Assembly: GCF_958298935.1 (NCBI RefSeq)
Contig: NC_084922.1
Span: 64,501-128,500 of the forward strand
Source of the DNA: Phragmites australis
Taxonomy: Eukaryota > Streptophyta > Magnoliopsida > Poales > Poaceae
DNA length: 64,000 bases
Reading direction: 5' to 3'
The position numbers were made by a program, and so were the translations under genes. How positions within the stretch are numbered: position 1 is the stretch's first letter; each line of letters starts with the position of its first letter. The notes under the pieces are model-generated. The model made no database searches, was not told where the DNA came from, and saw nothing but the letters and a program-made list of their open reading frames with translations. Of this stretch, positions 21,566 to 34,550 are shown in pieces.

Positions 21566-21877
21566 ATGGAAGAAATATTTGCCCACCCACCCTCGTACTA
21601 TTTGACAATATTTGTCAAGGAAGAAATATTTACATGCACAACTCTATCCCAGTTTGTGCAAAGAGCAGGTGTGCCACACTTCTGGCAGGGGGTTTTAGAA
21701 GTTAAGGATCTGTTCTGTAGGTTTTGTAAATTGAAAGTGGGCAATGGTGAAACTATTCGGTTTTGGGATGATGTGTGGCTGGATAGTGGGCAACGAGAGC
21801 TCCGAAATGCAAATAAGGAAAGCAGAGATGGCCTTTGTTACACTTTGGGCCTGGGTGTTTTATTTGCTCCTTACTAA
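21566..21877 (+). pseudogene. LINE (L1-type) C-terminal fragment
   Basis: The frame includes FWQGVLEVKDLFCRFCKLKV and, directly after, GNGETIRFWDDVWLD (about 21675-21785). This is the conserved region between the reverse transcriptase and zinc-binding parts of plant LINE ORF2 ('FWxGLLxVK..F..GNGxxTRFWEDxWLG'). It probably belongs to the same degraded LINE as 20745-20951. Confidence 0.65.
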
Positions 21878-21879
21878 AA

Positions 21880-22860
21880 TCGATTATGGGCCCACTTGAG
21901 GTCCAGGTTGACCTTATCCACTGTGACTGAGTGTCATTTCTCTGGTGGAAAAAGTTTATTTTATCTCTCTCAACTTTTATCAAATTTGATTTTCCCCCTT
22001 AACTCAAAAATCAGATATTATTGCTCCTAACCTATACATATTGTGCAAATCAACTCCTAGATGGTTTCCAAGGTGGTTTCAGATGGCGTAGGTCACATGT
22101 GGCAGTGAGCCCCATATGTCATATGACATGTTGCAAAAAATTTGTACACATAGACATCTTAATCACTAAATTCAAAAAATAGAATTGGGTCCACTTGTTT
22201 TCTCCTTTCAATCCCTCCCCACCCTTAGATCATCTCCAACTATATTCTTTTTATTTCGTTCCCTTCTCGATTCCCTTCTCCGTTTCCATTCCCTTTATTT
22301 TCTCACATATCCAACAGCTTTCCTTCGAGAAAAATCGCGAAGGGAAAGGAGAGAGAATCCCGTCCTGAAGGGAATGACCCTGGGAATCCTGTCGTGACGG
22401 AACCATGAAGAGAAACCGTTGGAACGCTGAAGAGAACGAAAATTCCTTCACAACAAGAACCTAACCCCTGAAGGGAATCCCGACGACACCTGTTGACCGA
22501 GCCAGTCGACCATCGCCGCTTCTGCCCGTTGCCACAGTGTCGCTCGGCACCGCAGACTGTCACTGCACCTGCTACCACTACAAAGGACTCCAAGGCGATG
22601 AAGGCCAAGACGAAGACAGAGCAGCTGGGAAAAGAAGTTGAACGTGGCAGCCTAAGGATGAGAAAGCCCAACTCTCTGTTCCCGGCCAGCCTCTGGGCCA
22701 AATGAATGTAATCGGTCATCTGCTCCATGTTGAGAGATCTAGATATAGAGAGGGAGGAGTCAAGAGGAAGCTATGATGATTGTAAACTCTAACTTGAACT
22801 CCATCTCCAATCTAATTCCTCCTCTCGACCAACTGTTGTTCCTCTAATCCTACCCCTTTC
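21880..22860. other. Repeat-derived intergenic sequence
   Basis: About 21945-22110 resembles terminal repeats common in grass MULE elements (CTCTCAACTTTTATCAAATTTG type, with GTGCAAATCAACTCCTAGA), but no matching partner with clear ends was found. About 22215-22460 is pyrimidine-rich then inversely purine-rich, hinting at a small fold-back. No gene is supported. Confidence 0.3.
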
Positions 22861-23270
22861 TACCTTGCTTCCTACCTCCGATTCCATCCAATACAGTATA
22901 GGTACGCAACAATTTGGTACCAGAGCCTTGCCCGTCCTGGAGGTGCCGGATTATCTCAAGCGGCTAACCTACCAGACCCGTGATCAGAAGAAGGTGATGG
23001 ACACGATGAAGCATATGACCGAGATGAGAAAGGTGTTGGTGGTGCTTCAAGCCTCCAACAAATAGATCCTCAAGAAGGTGACAGAGCTGAACGGGTGGAA
23101 GCCGGACATGGAGAATACCATGGATGGGATTGAGGAGACATGAGTGATCTGCGCCAGTATATCAGCCAGCTTGCACGTAACCCAGTGATGTCTATGAAGC
23201 CTAAGAACTTCCATCCATCTTCACCATGGCACCGCTAGAGAAGTTGGTGATCGATTCGTAAGCAAGCGCA
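22861..23270 (+). pseudogene. LTR end, primer site and gag start of a gypsy-like element
   Basis: An LTR-like sequence ends near GTACGCAACA (22911). It is followed by ATTTGGTACCAGAGCC (22912-22927), a primer-binding-site form. The next 340 bp give a helical Lys/Glu-rich frame with early stops (stop near 23063) that looks like the N-terminal coiled coil of gypsy gag. Sequence like the LTR tail recurs at about 28300-28350. No other part of this element is visible. Confidence 0.45.
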
Positions 23271-23289
23271 TCTGGTAGGACCCACAGGC

Positions 23290-26200
23290 TTGTTGGCTGC
23301 TGTAAGATATCGAACCCAGGATTTTCTGCGTATTCTATATCAATACTTGAATTAAGTAGCTAATACGTATAGTATAACAGTTATAGTATTACAGTCAAAC
23401 TTCATACATAAATATTAAGGTTTAGAGTAAAAAAGTTTATAAACCATACAATATATTACAAACCCGACTGAATGGCCAACAAAATACAGTGAAAAGCAAA
23501 GACTCAAAGCTACAAGCAACTAGACTGCGAACGTGACTTCTAAGGGCCTGTTTGTTTCCTCTGCGGATTGTGAGAATCTAGATTGTGGATTGTAGAAGCT
23601 ACTCTGAGATGGATTGTGAATTATGCCATAATCCAGGTCTGGATTATTCCAATCTACTTCCAGAATCCGTCCATTTGTTTGCATAATCTGGTTGTGGAGC
23701 ACAATCCAGAATCCAGAATCCGAAACAAACAGGGACTAAGACTACTCTTCATCTTCGCCTTCACCTCTAACAAAATCGGCATCGGCTTACTTATCTGAAT
23801 GACAGCAAGAGTGAGTATGGAAGGTACTCAGAAAGCTCTATACTACTTTAAAGTATTGATAAATGCATAAAAGGGGTAATTTAAGGATGAGGTTTTAGAG
23901 TTTAGTTTTAAGCATAAAGCAGTTTATGCAGGTATTCAATTGTATCATCTATGATTAACTTTAAAAGAGTTTAAATAGTTCAAAACCAGGTAATAAACCA
24001 TATCTGAGGATTTTTTGGTTCTAGGAGGGGCTACACCTCACTCTACAGCCCCTATCATCACCTCTGGTGTACCTCTAGTACCATATAGCTTCTGACGGAT
24101 TGAGTCAGCAACCTCATTACACGAACATCTAGTCCACACACTCATTCATCAAGATGCATGCACTTGGAGTCTAGTCAAAACAGTTACTGCTGTGGCATGT
24201 CTATGACCGTGGACATGACTATTCGAATAGGTTTACACTCTGCAAAGGTTGTACACTGTACCCACACGATATGCTCAGTCTCCAACCGTTGTAAGCGGAG
24301 GAGCGAATCATACCGAGACACTTTAATCACTTTTCCTGCTGAGCTTTTCTACAAGACAACCCAAGTCCTAGAGTCCTTGGACTGAATACCAGATTAGCTA
24401 TGTCGTCTCTCGGAACATTCAAACAGAGGGGTAAATGGACACTTGGCTCCTCGCTGCTCCCCACCCTCCTAGTATGATGCCCAATTCAGTGTGAAGAAAA
24501 GTCAAGTCCTGCCCATTCAGGACGCGTTGTTGCACAGGGGTGGCTAAGCATGATGACGTAATGACTCGTCCTTAAACGACCGGGGCAGGTATCTTCTGGC
24601 AATGAACACCAGAGAGGTGACTCATGCCCCTAGGAGCATCTCATCTGGAATACTACTCCACCTACCCCTGCCAAATAGTTTGCACCCTTTTACAAATCAT
24701 CCACCATATCCTGTACGACATCGAGGATTTCACAACCATTACGGAATTCACAAACATCAAGGATTCATGGTATATGAGTTATCATTGATAACAGTAAATC
24801 TTATCTTTAAGGAGAGGTGTTTTAAAAGCGACGTCTCCGAGGAGACGTATTCAATCCTAAGCACGATAGATATCAAGACGTCATCTATCATTAATATAGA
24901 TAACAACAGGTAATCCTAGAGTGATATGTATTTTGGATGATAACATTTATGGCACGGCAGGTGTTTAATAGGATTAACTACTACAAGCAGTTTGTAAAAG
25001 CGTAATACATAGCACATGCGATATAAGTCCAATTTTAACTGATCATGTAGATTAATTGAAAACATAGCCTCAACATGATCAAGGAGACAGGACTTGCCTT
25101 TTTCGAGGTTTTATTCAAAGTCTGGGTTGTAGTCAAGATCTTCCTCGCTCCTGAGACTTCCTGCGTAGCACTCGTAGAATTTTGGCGATTCTGCAATTGT
25201 GACTATGATCATTAACGAGCTATACTAAAGAATAATCAAATAACACTAAATGGAAAGTTAAATGAGCCCTAATGGATATCACACTATGATGGATAGATAG
25301 ATCTCAAATTTAGATGAATTTCGATGAAAGAATCGCTGAAATCGGAGTCAGAATGGAGAAGTTATGACCCGGAAGATCTAATCTAAAATTAAATCAAAAA
25401 AAAAATACAAAATTACACTATTTATAGGTGGGGCCCCTAGTGGGACCCACTAAATAGTAACTGGGGCCCACATGAACAATAGCCTGGTGGGACCCACATG
25501 AACAGTACTCAGGTGGGCCGAGTTGGGCTTGGATTGGGTCGAGCTTGGGCTTTACAATACTGGGTTGTACAGTACTTGCCCGCTCGGGTTTTGGCTGGCT
25601 AGATCGCAGGGTGCGGAGCTAGGCCGGCCCACTGGGGCAAGGACCCTGTAAGGAACCATCCAGATAATATTATAATTAATCACTAGGAGGATCATTATTT
25701 ATAATCACAACCTCAATGATTAACCAGAATATCATCCCGGTAGTCTCGGCACTTATTTTGTGCCCAAAATTGGAACACATATCTTTCCAACATATACATC
25801 ACACAAAGCTTAAGAAAGAGCGAATAATTAACATTATATTACAAGTTCTTAAGCATGCAATAAGTTATTACAATTTACAGCAAAAGAGAGCTATGAGGAG
25901 ACTAAGATCAACTTAACTCCTAACGAACAAAAGAAACTAAGCAGCGAAAGACTAAAACTATACAACAAAAGGAGGATTGAGCCATATGCCCTTAAACTCC
26001 ATCACAAAAGCACGCCAACAGAGTAGGATGCACTACTCATGCCCGCCACCACCCTCGACATGTGTGAAGTAGCTAAAAACCAACTCCTCCTCATCGGTAG
26101 CACCTGAAATAGCAGCGTGAGTATGAAGGTATTCGCAAGACTTAATCCATAAGGGGCACTTATAAATAGCCTGACTCTAAGGATTATGCATTTGGATATT

Positions 26201-27480
26201 AGTAAAAAAAGGCCACATAGTTAAGGAAACTTCATATGCGAAAGCAAATTTGATATAAATATGTGTAAGCATCTATACTAGACCAAAGTAACGAACTAGG
26301 CCATAAACATCAACTGAACATAACATAAACGGAACCATAGTAGTAACATCTATAACGAACCATCTCAACATCTCAACCATACCAATCCACATTCGTAACT
26401 CTACGACTGCTGCAAATGGACAAAAGCACGCTTATGACCGAGAGCGCGGTATTTTGAAATGTTTTTACAACCTGTAGGGATACACCTTTACCTACACGAC
26501 TTAAGGACCATATGGCTTGTATGACCACACAGGTCCATACAAGGGGTACTCATGTCAACCTTTTCCAATAAACCCCGACCATTTGAACATGCACCGATAG
26601 GTGTGGAGGCCATCCAAAACTACTCCCGGAACAAACTGGATAGCCCAACCGGCCTCATGTCCGACACCATCGACCCGCACATAAAAAAAAGTCACAGCTA
26701 CAAAGGTAATCGACTTATCGTTCCCATATGCGACATATAGTAAGCACGAAAAGTGCTAAAGCAAACTGCAACAACGATCAATACTTAAACGATGCAAGCG
26801 GTCTACAGTATCCGGATTCCTCTCCTAACCTACCTAGGGGAACTACACATCTGGGCAAGAGAAACACCCCTAACACCGCCCACATCTTGTCTCATCCTCA
26901 CCACTCATCCAACCAACACCAACACCAACAATCCATTATTGTTATTACTGTGCAAGTAATTAAAGCCTATACTCGCGAACGATGAAACATTTCACCGCTT
27001 GACTTCTACCGAGAATCTAAGCACTTGCTAAGCACCACAAGTAACATTTTAAGTTAGACAACGCCATATTAAACCCAGAATATAAGGATACTGATCAACA
27101 ATTAATCAAGATATGAGAATTAGTGTATCAACATAGGTTCTACCCATCATAAACCCAACATCGACTCAAACTCATGCATAATATACATAAAGCGTAATTT
27201 ACACATTAGACACATATGATCCAAAGTACTTGGAGAAATATGCATAGATGCTTACCTTGCTGCTCAGGTGACCGCCTAATGCTACCCGCACAACACTCAC
27301 AGAATTTCGGTAGATCGACGTTGTCTTTAGCCACGGCCGAGTCACACGCCAGTTCTTCGTTCACTAAACAAGAACGCATGCAACGATGAACATAAATGAA
27401 GTGCAACGATGAGCGTGAATGAAGTGCAACGATGCATGCCACAATATGTATAAGATGAAATACCATAAAACTAGGCTTTA
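23290..27480. repeat. Diverged non-coding LTR-like repeats
   Basis: Two stretches, about 23290-25240 and 25640-27400, follow a similar order of landmarks: a GTAAGRNATCGAACC / GTAAGGAACCATCC start, then a 'GAGTATGRAGGTA' box (about 23812 and 26117), then a terminal 'CTT.CCT..CTC..GAG/GTGAC' and 'CACTC..AGAATTTYGG' part (about 25160 and 27295). They read like long, old LTRs of related gypsy families. No coding domain lies between them. Repeat identity is by eye and weak. Confidence 0.35.
23545..23735. mobile_element. Small hAT-like MITE
   Basis: Ends GGCCTGTTTGTTTCC and the inverse of GGAAACAAACAGGGA-like sequence bound a 191-bp AT-balanced element with internal 'GGATTGTGAGAATC' and 'AATCCAGAATCC' pairs. 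CTAAG flanks both sides (23540-23544 and 23736-23740). The 5-bp flank is shorter than the 8 bp usual for hAT, so the class is tentative. Confidence 0.6.
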
Positions 27481-28032
27481 TAATGCATGAAAACATTTCC
27501 CTTAGATGGCATTAATCGTAACATGAATTTTTCAAGTGGTTTTACAATTTTAGGACATGATATCAATTAACTGTGATTTCATTAAGCTAAAACACATTTA
27601 TTGAACTAATTAATTCTCACAAATTATTTAATGAGTTCCAACATTTTTAACATATAGTTCATACTCATACGAAGCTGACACAACTAGTTTCATAATTTTT
27701 GTAGGTCGTATGAATTAATTATGAATTTTACAAGCTATTATAAAAAAACGGGTGCTAAACAATACGGGTGCACGTGGCTACACGTGAGAAGAAAGCATGG
27801 GGACGATGATACGCTATCTAGGAGAGTTTGTGATGCGACGGGGATGCTCACCAAGCTCAAGGCCAGCGAGAAGCTGATGACGACCAGTGATGTGATGAAG
27901 CGGTGGCGACGGAGCGACTCGGTTACCAGCGCGAGTGGACGGGCGGTGGCACGGGGCTCACGATGGACTCATGGTGCTCCTCGGCAGCACGTGAGGGCAG
28001 GTCGGCTGTGATGGAGAGGAATGGAGCATCGA

Positions 28033-28279
28033 AGAAGGGTGCTGCCACTAGCTTCCCTGCCCAGATCTGCCGCCTACAGTGAGTAGTTCCAAGCGTCGAC
28101 ACCAACCGCACCTGCAGAGTTGGCTTGACATAGTGTTTTCCAAGCTATGGTGCCACATTCCATCTCCAAGCTACTGATGCACAACCACAAACGTGATCCA
28201 TGGGCACTCGATCCTCTGCGTGGATGCCGCGACCGGATGGACAAAGATGGAATAGGAAGAAGGATTACTGGATGCTGAT
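28033..28279 (+). repeat. Direct repeat, copy 1 (with 28753-28999)
   Basis: About 247 bp that recur 720 bp downstream with an estimated 85% identity. Shared blocks are CCGCCTACAGTGAGTAG, AACCGCACCTGCA, GCATAGTGTTTTCCAAGCTA-like sequence and CAACCACAAACGTGATCCAT. The repeat has no stable frame. Confidence 0.75.
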
Positions 28280-28752
28280 ACTGCCACGCAACAAGTCTTT
28301 CTACCTTGTTTCCTACCTCTGATTCCATCCAATTCGGTAGAGGAATGTAATATAGCCACGCCTGGAAAACCTCACCCGCGCCTGTTTCTTTTTCCACCTA
28401 GCCAGGCCGGCTTTGCGTCCATCGCGCATACTAATGCTCCCCGTCGCGTTCCCAGTGATCCAAGGAAGCCCTCACCAAGCCGGCTACACATCGTCGTCGA
28501 ACGCGACGACCTACAGCGAGAGTAGAAGCCATATCCTACAGATCAGACTTTCTGTTGCCGATCTAGGAGCCGTCGCGTGTTCTGCTCTGCGACCGACTAT
28601 GTCCAGTGCGCAGACTGCCAACACCATCTCTGTTCCCAGTGCTCAGTCAAAGAGATTGTTGAGGTTTCGCGCCACCGGGCTCCCTGGTCTCCCTCCGCCA
28701 AAACCCCAAGCAGCTCGACCAGAGTAGCAACGACGTCACCAGAATCGGGTAC

Positions 28753-28999
28753 AAAAGAAGGGTGCTACAGCCGGCTTCCCTGTCCAGATCCACCGCCTAC
28801 AGTGAGTAGCTCCAAGCATCGACATCAACCGCACCTGCAAGATTGGCTCGGCATAGTGTTTTCCAAGCTACGGTGCCACATGCCATCCCCAAGCTACTAC
28901 TACGCAACCACAAACGTGATCCATGGGCACTCGTCCCTCTTTGTGGATTCCGCGACCAGATGGACAAAGATGGAATGAGAAGAAGGATTACAAGATGTT
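28753..28999 (+). repeat. Direct repeat, copy 2 (with 28033-28279)
   Basis: Second copy of the block at 28033-28279, same orientation. The 470 bp between the copies are GC-rich, with a short Cys-containing frame at about 28577-28680 that superficially resembles a zinc-finger fragment but has no family match I can name. Confidence 0.75.
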
Positions 29000-30599
29000 G
29001 ACACAAGGGTCCCACTAACTTTTATTTATTGATTTGGTTATTTTCCTCAGATAAAAATCAATCCACATATCAAAGATAGTGCCATGTCAGCGCCAACTCA
29101 GAGCAAAACCAGTTAGGATGGGTCGGGGAATTATTTGCACAGTATTTATAGTTGAGGAAGCACTCTTTATCTGGTTTTCTATCGATTGTTGAAGGAGGCG
29201 GAATGAACTTTTCCTTCTCTGGTTGCTAGTATTTCATTCATTCACTTCACTATTTTGATTTTTTTTTTTTTTTGTTAGTTGAGGACTGCTTTCCGATTTA
29301 CAGTGTTCCACTAGCTCTATCCTAACATAATCTTAGGGTCCCTGGGCGAAACACCCTGCAATTCAAAGAGAAAACATCAACTCCACAACTTTTCATTTGC
29401 CTTGGGACACATATGATTGTGTTCTAGAATTGAGGGTTTTCTGCATCGAAGAATATATGTTACAAGCTTAATTTCATGCCGTATATAATATAATCTGTGG
29501 TGTCATGTTTTCTGTCGGGCTGTAGTTGAGACGCGTTGTCCTGTATACTGTATCGTTGAGAAGTTGCCAGCTCCATCTGCTCCTGCTTGATCCAACCGAT
29601 CACGTGATCCGAAAGAAAGAGAAGCAGGATAAGATAGATGTTGAAGCTAGCTGAGTCACCGAGAGACTTGAGCGCCACCTCACCAACACTCCCCACTTGG
29701 GTTCGGTGTGGACTCGCAAATTTCTGCCATGCTTCAGTTACGTTTTGACCAGCAGATAGCTTTCTTGTAAAATTAGCCTTCTGTTTTAGGTGCTTAGTTG
29801 TTATCCAATTCTCTGCATTGCTTTGTTAGCTAAACGCCTAAACCAGTCCAGATTTTTCTCTTCCACAACCCTGATTGTCTGATTCTGTAGTAGCTCCTAC
29901 CTGATTGTCTGATCAATGCGTCTTTTCTTTCAATAGCTCCTGTGGCAGTGAAAAATGAAGCGAAGGTAACGATGGAATGGAGAAAAAATGAGAGAGAAGA
30001 AAGGCTAGTGCCCAGGAATAGGATAAATAGTGAAAGAATTAAATGGGAACAGCACAACATTAACATTAATCAAATGGTTGGGGGAGGTGTTGATGGATGG
30101 ATGGATGGACGGACGATGGGTCTGCCAGCCCAGGCATTCACATGATTCTCGAGCAGCCCCATTGATTGAGCAATGTATCCTTTTTCCTCCAACCCGTCGG
30201 CCTGCCTACTCATCAAGACAAGAGAGACACACCTGTGCTCCTTGCTTCAACACTGCTCTGCGAGCAAAGCAAATCACCATTCACACGCGGATCTCTTTTG
30301 CTGATTGATTCCAAAAGGAAATCCTGAGCTGAATTCTTCTTCCCACTCATACACAACACAGACACAGTTGGTGTGCTGCTGCTACCTAGCTTTGGTTCTT
30401 CTGTTGCCTCCTCCTAATTCTGTTGCAATTGTTGCTGACGATTAATTGGAAGATGCCTACGACTTTAGTCATGCTCTACATCTCTAAGAAATTAAGTTAA
30501 GATGTGTCTTAATTTATCTTGTGTGATGAGTAATTGACGTGTGTGTGGTTTTTGTTGGTTAGAACATGTATAGTTATATTCTGCAATATTGATTTTGTA
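29000..30599. other. Intergenic, nothing recognised
   Basis: Mixed sequence with a T run at 29260-29275 and a (GATG)n microsatellite at about 30091-30113. Several 60-100 codon frames occur on both strands but none shows a domain. Confidence 0.4.
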
Positions 30600-30649
30600 T
30601 AACCAAAGTTGAAAAGAATTGGAGTTCATATCATTGTCTCGGTACAAGA

Positions 30650-31140
30650 AACTTACACTCATCGGATAATCTGGTGTGGGAGTTTTTTACCTCACCGGAT
30701 AGTCCAGTGTGTGGTAGATGTGAGCACCAGAGCTTTTCAGTGCAGAGGTAAAGAAAAATTTATTCACTGAAAGGTTTGGTGTGGGTAAGAGTGAGCACCA
30801 GACTAATTTTTCTAAAGAAGGGTGCAAATGTGAAAGTCTGATGTGGTAGCCTCACTAGATGATCTGTTGTGTGCACGGGTGATTACTGGAGACTTCACCG
30901 GACAAAGCTTTCCAAAGGTGTTGAAAAATTAAGTTCCAGTGATGATGTACTCACTGGATGATCCGGTGATGAGCGTGTGAATATCGGAGAGTATCACCGG
31001 AGCCTTCCAGTTCTGAAGTAAATGTTGAGGTGTTCACCGGATTATACAGTGTTGGGATTTTATGATCACCGAACTAATTTTTTAGATAGGAATGCAAACC
31101 GGGTTCCAGTGGAGTTGTACTCACCGGATGATCCGGTGTT
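30650..31140 (+). repeat. CACCGGATGATCCGGTG near-palindromic repeats
   Basis: Variants of CACCGGATGATCCGGTG appear near 30658, 30692, 30852, 30951, 31037 and 31122 with irregular 35-160 bp spacing. Such CCGGAT..ATCCGG clusters are found in LTRs of grass retrotransposons. They sit in the part of the 5' LTR missing from the truncated 3' copy. Confidence 0.6.
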
Positions 31141-31263
31141 GTACTGGTGTGAACGCCAGACCATTCGATGTTCACATTTTTGTTACGTCTGATCTTTTTC
31201 AATTTGGACTAACATGTGATGGTGTTATATGGTCTGGAGATGCATGTTTACTGGTCTCATAGT

Positions 31264-32525
31264 GTGCAGGTGATTGATGTAACTTGGCAGTCAACGGTAG
31301 GTGATCGGGGCTAAGCATGGTGCTTGGTGCCGAACGATCAAGGAGGCTGAGTGGAGTCAAGGATGATCCTAGCGGTACACGTGGAGGTCAAGCAAGGCAA
31401 GAGTTGAAAGTTGATGAAGGTGGTATATTGACAAAGTCAAGCGAAAGGGATACCGGTGCAAGTAACAAGGCGCCCTAAGGGATCGGGTGCAGCAGAAACT
31501 TACCAGCAGTCAAGATCGCAAGACGAAGAACACGCGTCAACATCGGAAGACTTGCTTAGGTCAAAGCAAGCAGCTGTGAGTCACGCCTTAAGAAGTGTGC
31601 CGGTCGATTTCCCGGTTTGGCCACAAAACCGCGGGCCGGATAGAGTGCACGTGGCATCATCGCGAAACTTGCATTCAGGTGAAGCTAAGTCATGAAAGTG
31701 CTACAGTCGTCCGATAAATGAAGCAGAAAATGGACCAAAATACCCGTAGTGGTAGATAGGAATGTACTACAAGAGATGGTATTTTGTGAACAGTAAAAAA
31801 ACTTGAAGGTCAAGTTTCCTAGGCTATAAATAGAGGGATTTGGATTGGTTGGGAAGCCACCCCATTGAGCCATCCATATGAGAGCCTTGTGATAGGGTTT
31901 TAGAGGAGAGGGAGATGATTGCTTAGCCTATGTAATAGGTAAGAGTTTGGAGAGATAAATCTTTATAATCCGTCTAAAATAGGGCTGGCCTGTTTGAGTA
32001 ATGAAGTTTAAGTTTTTGCACAAGCTTGAATTCTCCTCCTTCTAGTTTCCTTCTATCGGTTCCCTTGCATGTTTGCAAGTTCTTGGTGTTTTGTTGTTGA
32101 TTTTCGGATTTCTTTTTGAGCTGAAATTTCAACACCTTGGGAAGTTGTTTTGTTTATGCTAGAGGCATAGAATTAACATAAACATGTATATATGATGGGG
32201 TCTTAAATTCTCTTACCTCTAGACCATCATCTTGAAGAGTTTATTTGACTAGTGATCTCATCTCTGTTTCATTCATCTTCAAAGTTGCGAGCTTTTAGGT
32301 ACAAAGACACATGGAATGATTTTGAATGGAACATATGGTTCATATTCCATCCGCAGAGTTATATTGCCATGAAACTTTCCATCTTGTTTTATCTCTCTGA
32401 GTATTTTACTTCCGCTCAAGCTTTGAGGTGCGTTGAGTGATTAAAAATAGAAGAAGGACATCTATTTTGCAAGATTTGTTGAGGTGCCTATTCACTCCCC
32501 TCTAGTCGCCACTTTCGGTCCTACA
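31264..32525 (+). repeat. 5' LTR, duplicated portion
   Basis: Aligns with 36457-37683 plus 38509-38534 through GGTGATCGGGGCTAAG, GAGTCAAGGATGATCCTAGC, 'AACATCGGAAGACTTGCTT', a TATAAATAGAG promoter-like motif (about 31826) and the end CACTTTCGGTCCTACA. The LTR end is fixed by the primer site that follows. Confidence 0.8.
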
Positions 32526-32542
32526 GTTGATATCAGAGCCGG
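32526..32542 (+). other. Primer-binding site (tRNA-iMet type)
   Basis: GTTGATATCAGAGCCGG differs by one base from the TTGGTATCAGAGCC form complementary to the 3' end of initiator tRNA-Met and lies directly after the LTR. Confidence 0.75.
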
Positions 32543-32579
32543 TTTGATCACTTGTTGACCTTAAACGGTTTTGTGATCT

Positions 32580-34550
32580 GTAGGCGACATGGAGATATGT
32601 GGGAAGATTTTGTTATTTGATGGCCGTGATTTTTATACTAGAAGGTGCGTATGGAGGCTTATCTCTTAAGCCAAGGAAGTGCAATTTAGGAGGTAGTTGA
32701 TTCCAACTACGAGATCCTTGCTGCTCGCACGACTCAGGTTCAAATCGAATAGTATGAGGCCAACAACAAAGCCATAAATATTTTATTCACAAGCCTGAGT
32801 CAGAATGAGTTTGATAGAGTTCAGCACATTCGTACTCACGGGAGATCTAGACTAGTCTGAGTGTCTTTCATGAAGGCACTAATCAGATTAAGGTCAGACG
32901 TCAAAACACATACAACTAAGAATATTAAATGTTTGTGCAAGGCCCCAGAGAGTCTTTGGATGCCATGTTTTCTCACTTTAATGGAATTATTAGCAATCTT
33001 CGATCAACTGGTGTTTTACCCTTTCTGACCACGAGAGAGCGATCAAGCTTCTCTATACTCTGGATCGTAGCATATGAGAAGTGAAGATCTCGAGCATTGA
33101 AGAGTCATCAAGTTACGATATGATAACTTGTGATTAACTTTTCAGCAAGCTCAAGTCCACCGAGATAACCAAGACGGCTCGGATTGGTCTCGAAAACCCC
33201 TTGTCTCAGAACATGGCGTTGGTTTTAGGACCTAGCAGTGGCAACCAGACTGGAGTTGGTGTTTCTTGTGCTAACACTTTATCTGGTGGTTTTGCTTTAT
33301 CTTCCTTGGTCTCTATCACAGAGGTGCAGGTGAATGTGCTAGATAATGAGGATCTTGTACTGATCATGAAGAAATTCACCTACTTCTATAACAATCGTTG
33401 AGATCGGAGGAGGGGCAGTTCTCATGCCTGCTTTGAGTGTGATGACACTACTCGCTTCAAGGAAAACTACCCAAACTCAAGAAAAAGGAAGACCACCACC
33501 ACGACTATGACAAGCACAAGAAAAAAAAACAAGAAAGCCCTTTTTCAAGAAGAACCACGACAAGATGACCAACAAGGCGGCCAAAGCAGCTTCTAGGGTG
33601 TTTGTGGAAGCTCTCAGTGACATTAACACCTCTTCAAGCTCAGAGGAGCTCAGAGGAGGATGAACCGCAAATGAAGAGCAAGAAGAAAGCAAATGACCTC
33701 ACAAGCCTCTGCTTCATGGCGGGTAACAACAACGACAGCGACTCTGAGCTTGATCTCTCTGAGGTACTACCTTCCTACGACCGGCTTTTTATCCAAGTCG
33801 ATACCTTGAATGATGCTCTAGTTAGCCAGAATAGGTTGCTTAAGAAAGCTATGTGTGAGTTGAAGGAGCTTAAACCTAAGTATGAGTCAGTTTCTTTTAA
33901 GCTTGCATTGCTTAGGTCTAGGCGTGATGAAAAGGAGTGTGAGAGTTGTTTAGTGGTTATGACAGAACTTGCCGAGCTTTAGGCATTGCATGCTGAAGTT
34001 ATCAATCGACTTGAGACTGCTGAGAAGAAGGCTCTTGAGGAGGAGTCTAGGTCCACTCTCTTAGGTGCTTGTAAGAATTGCCCTTTGTTTGCAAATGATG
34101 TTAAACTGAAAGCCAAGCATATTAAGGAATTGAAATCTAGATTGGAGAGTGCTGGGAGTTCGAAGGATATACAGCTAAATTGTTCCACCTGCACCATCTT
34201 TTAGGACAAACTCAACTGAGTTAGAGGAAAAGTTGAGAAACTTTTGGTCGAGAATGAGTATCTCCTTTCTCTAGTGGAGGAATGCTCAGAGGGCAAAGGT
34301 AAAATGAACTTGATCTTGGCCAAGACTAAGATATGTGCTGATAAGGTGGGTTTGGCTCTTGGGTTGGGTTTTGAGAGGGTGGCTTATCATGAAGAGAGTA
34401 AGACTATATTCACCACACCTACTACCCTAGAAGCTGAGAAGTCTAAAATCAATATCACACCACAGACCATCAAGAAACTCATTTCACAACCCACAAAGAA
34501 GAAGCCCATATCACAACCCAAGAGAGATCCATAGCCCAAGATGAGAGATC
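32580..34550 (+). pseudogene. Copia gag remnants with zinc-knuckle trace
   Basis: Pieces of the gag capsid region are readable in shifting frames (for example GPRESLDAMFSHFNGIISNL at about 32941-33000). A decayed nucleocapsid knuckle follows (CFECDDTTRF at about 33430) with its later Cys/His lost, then Lys/Asn-rich sequence. From 33602 to 34534 a Lys/Glu/Ser-rich coiled-coil spacer runs in three broken frames, as in gag-pol linkers of some grass copia elements. Stops are abundant and no product can be expected. Confidence 0.65.

Noticed and set aside
28577..28680. Zinc-finger-like Cys pattern in a short + frame
   Set aside because: A few Cys in a short frame without a full metal-binding pattern, flanked by repeats. 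Not enough for a gene call.
21945..29165. A single large MULE with ends near 21945 and 29165
   Set aside because: Both places resemble a common grass MULE terminal repeat, but the inverted match is weak and no 9-bp duplication was found.
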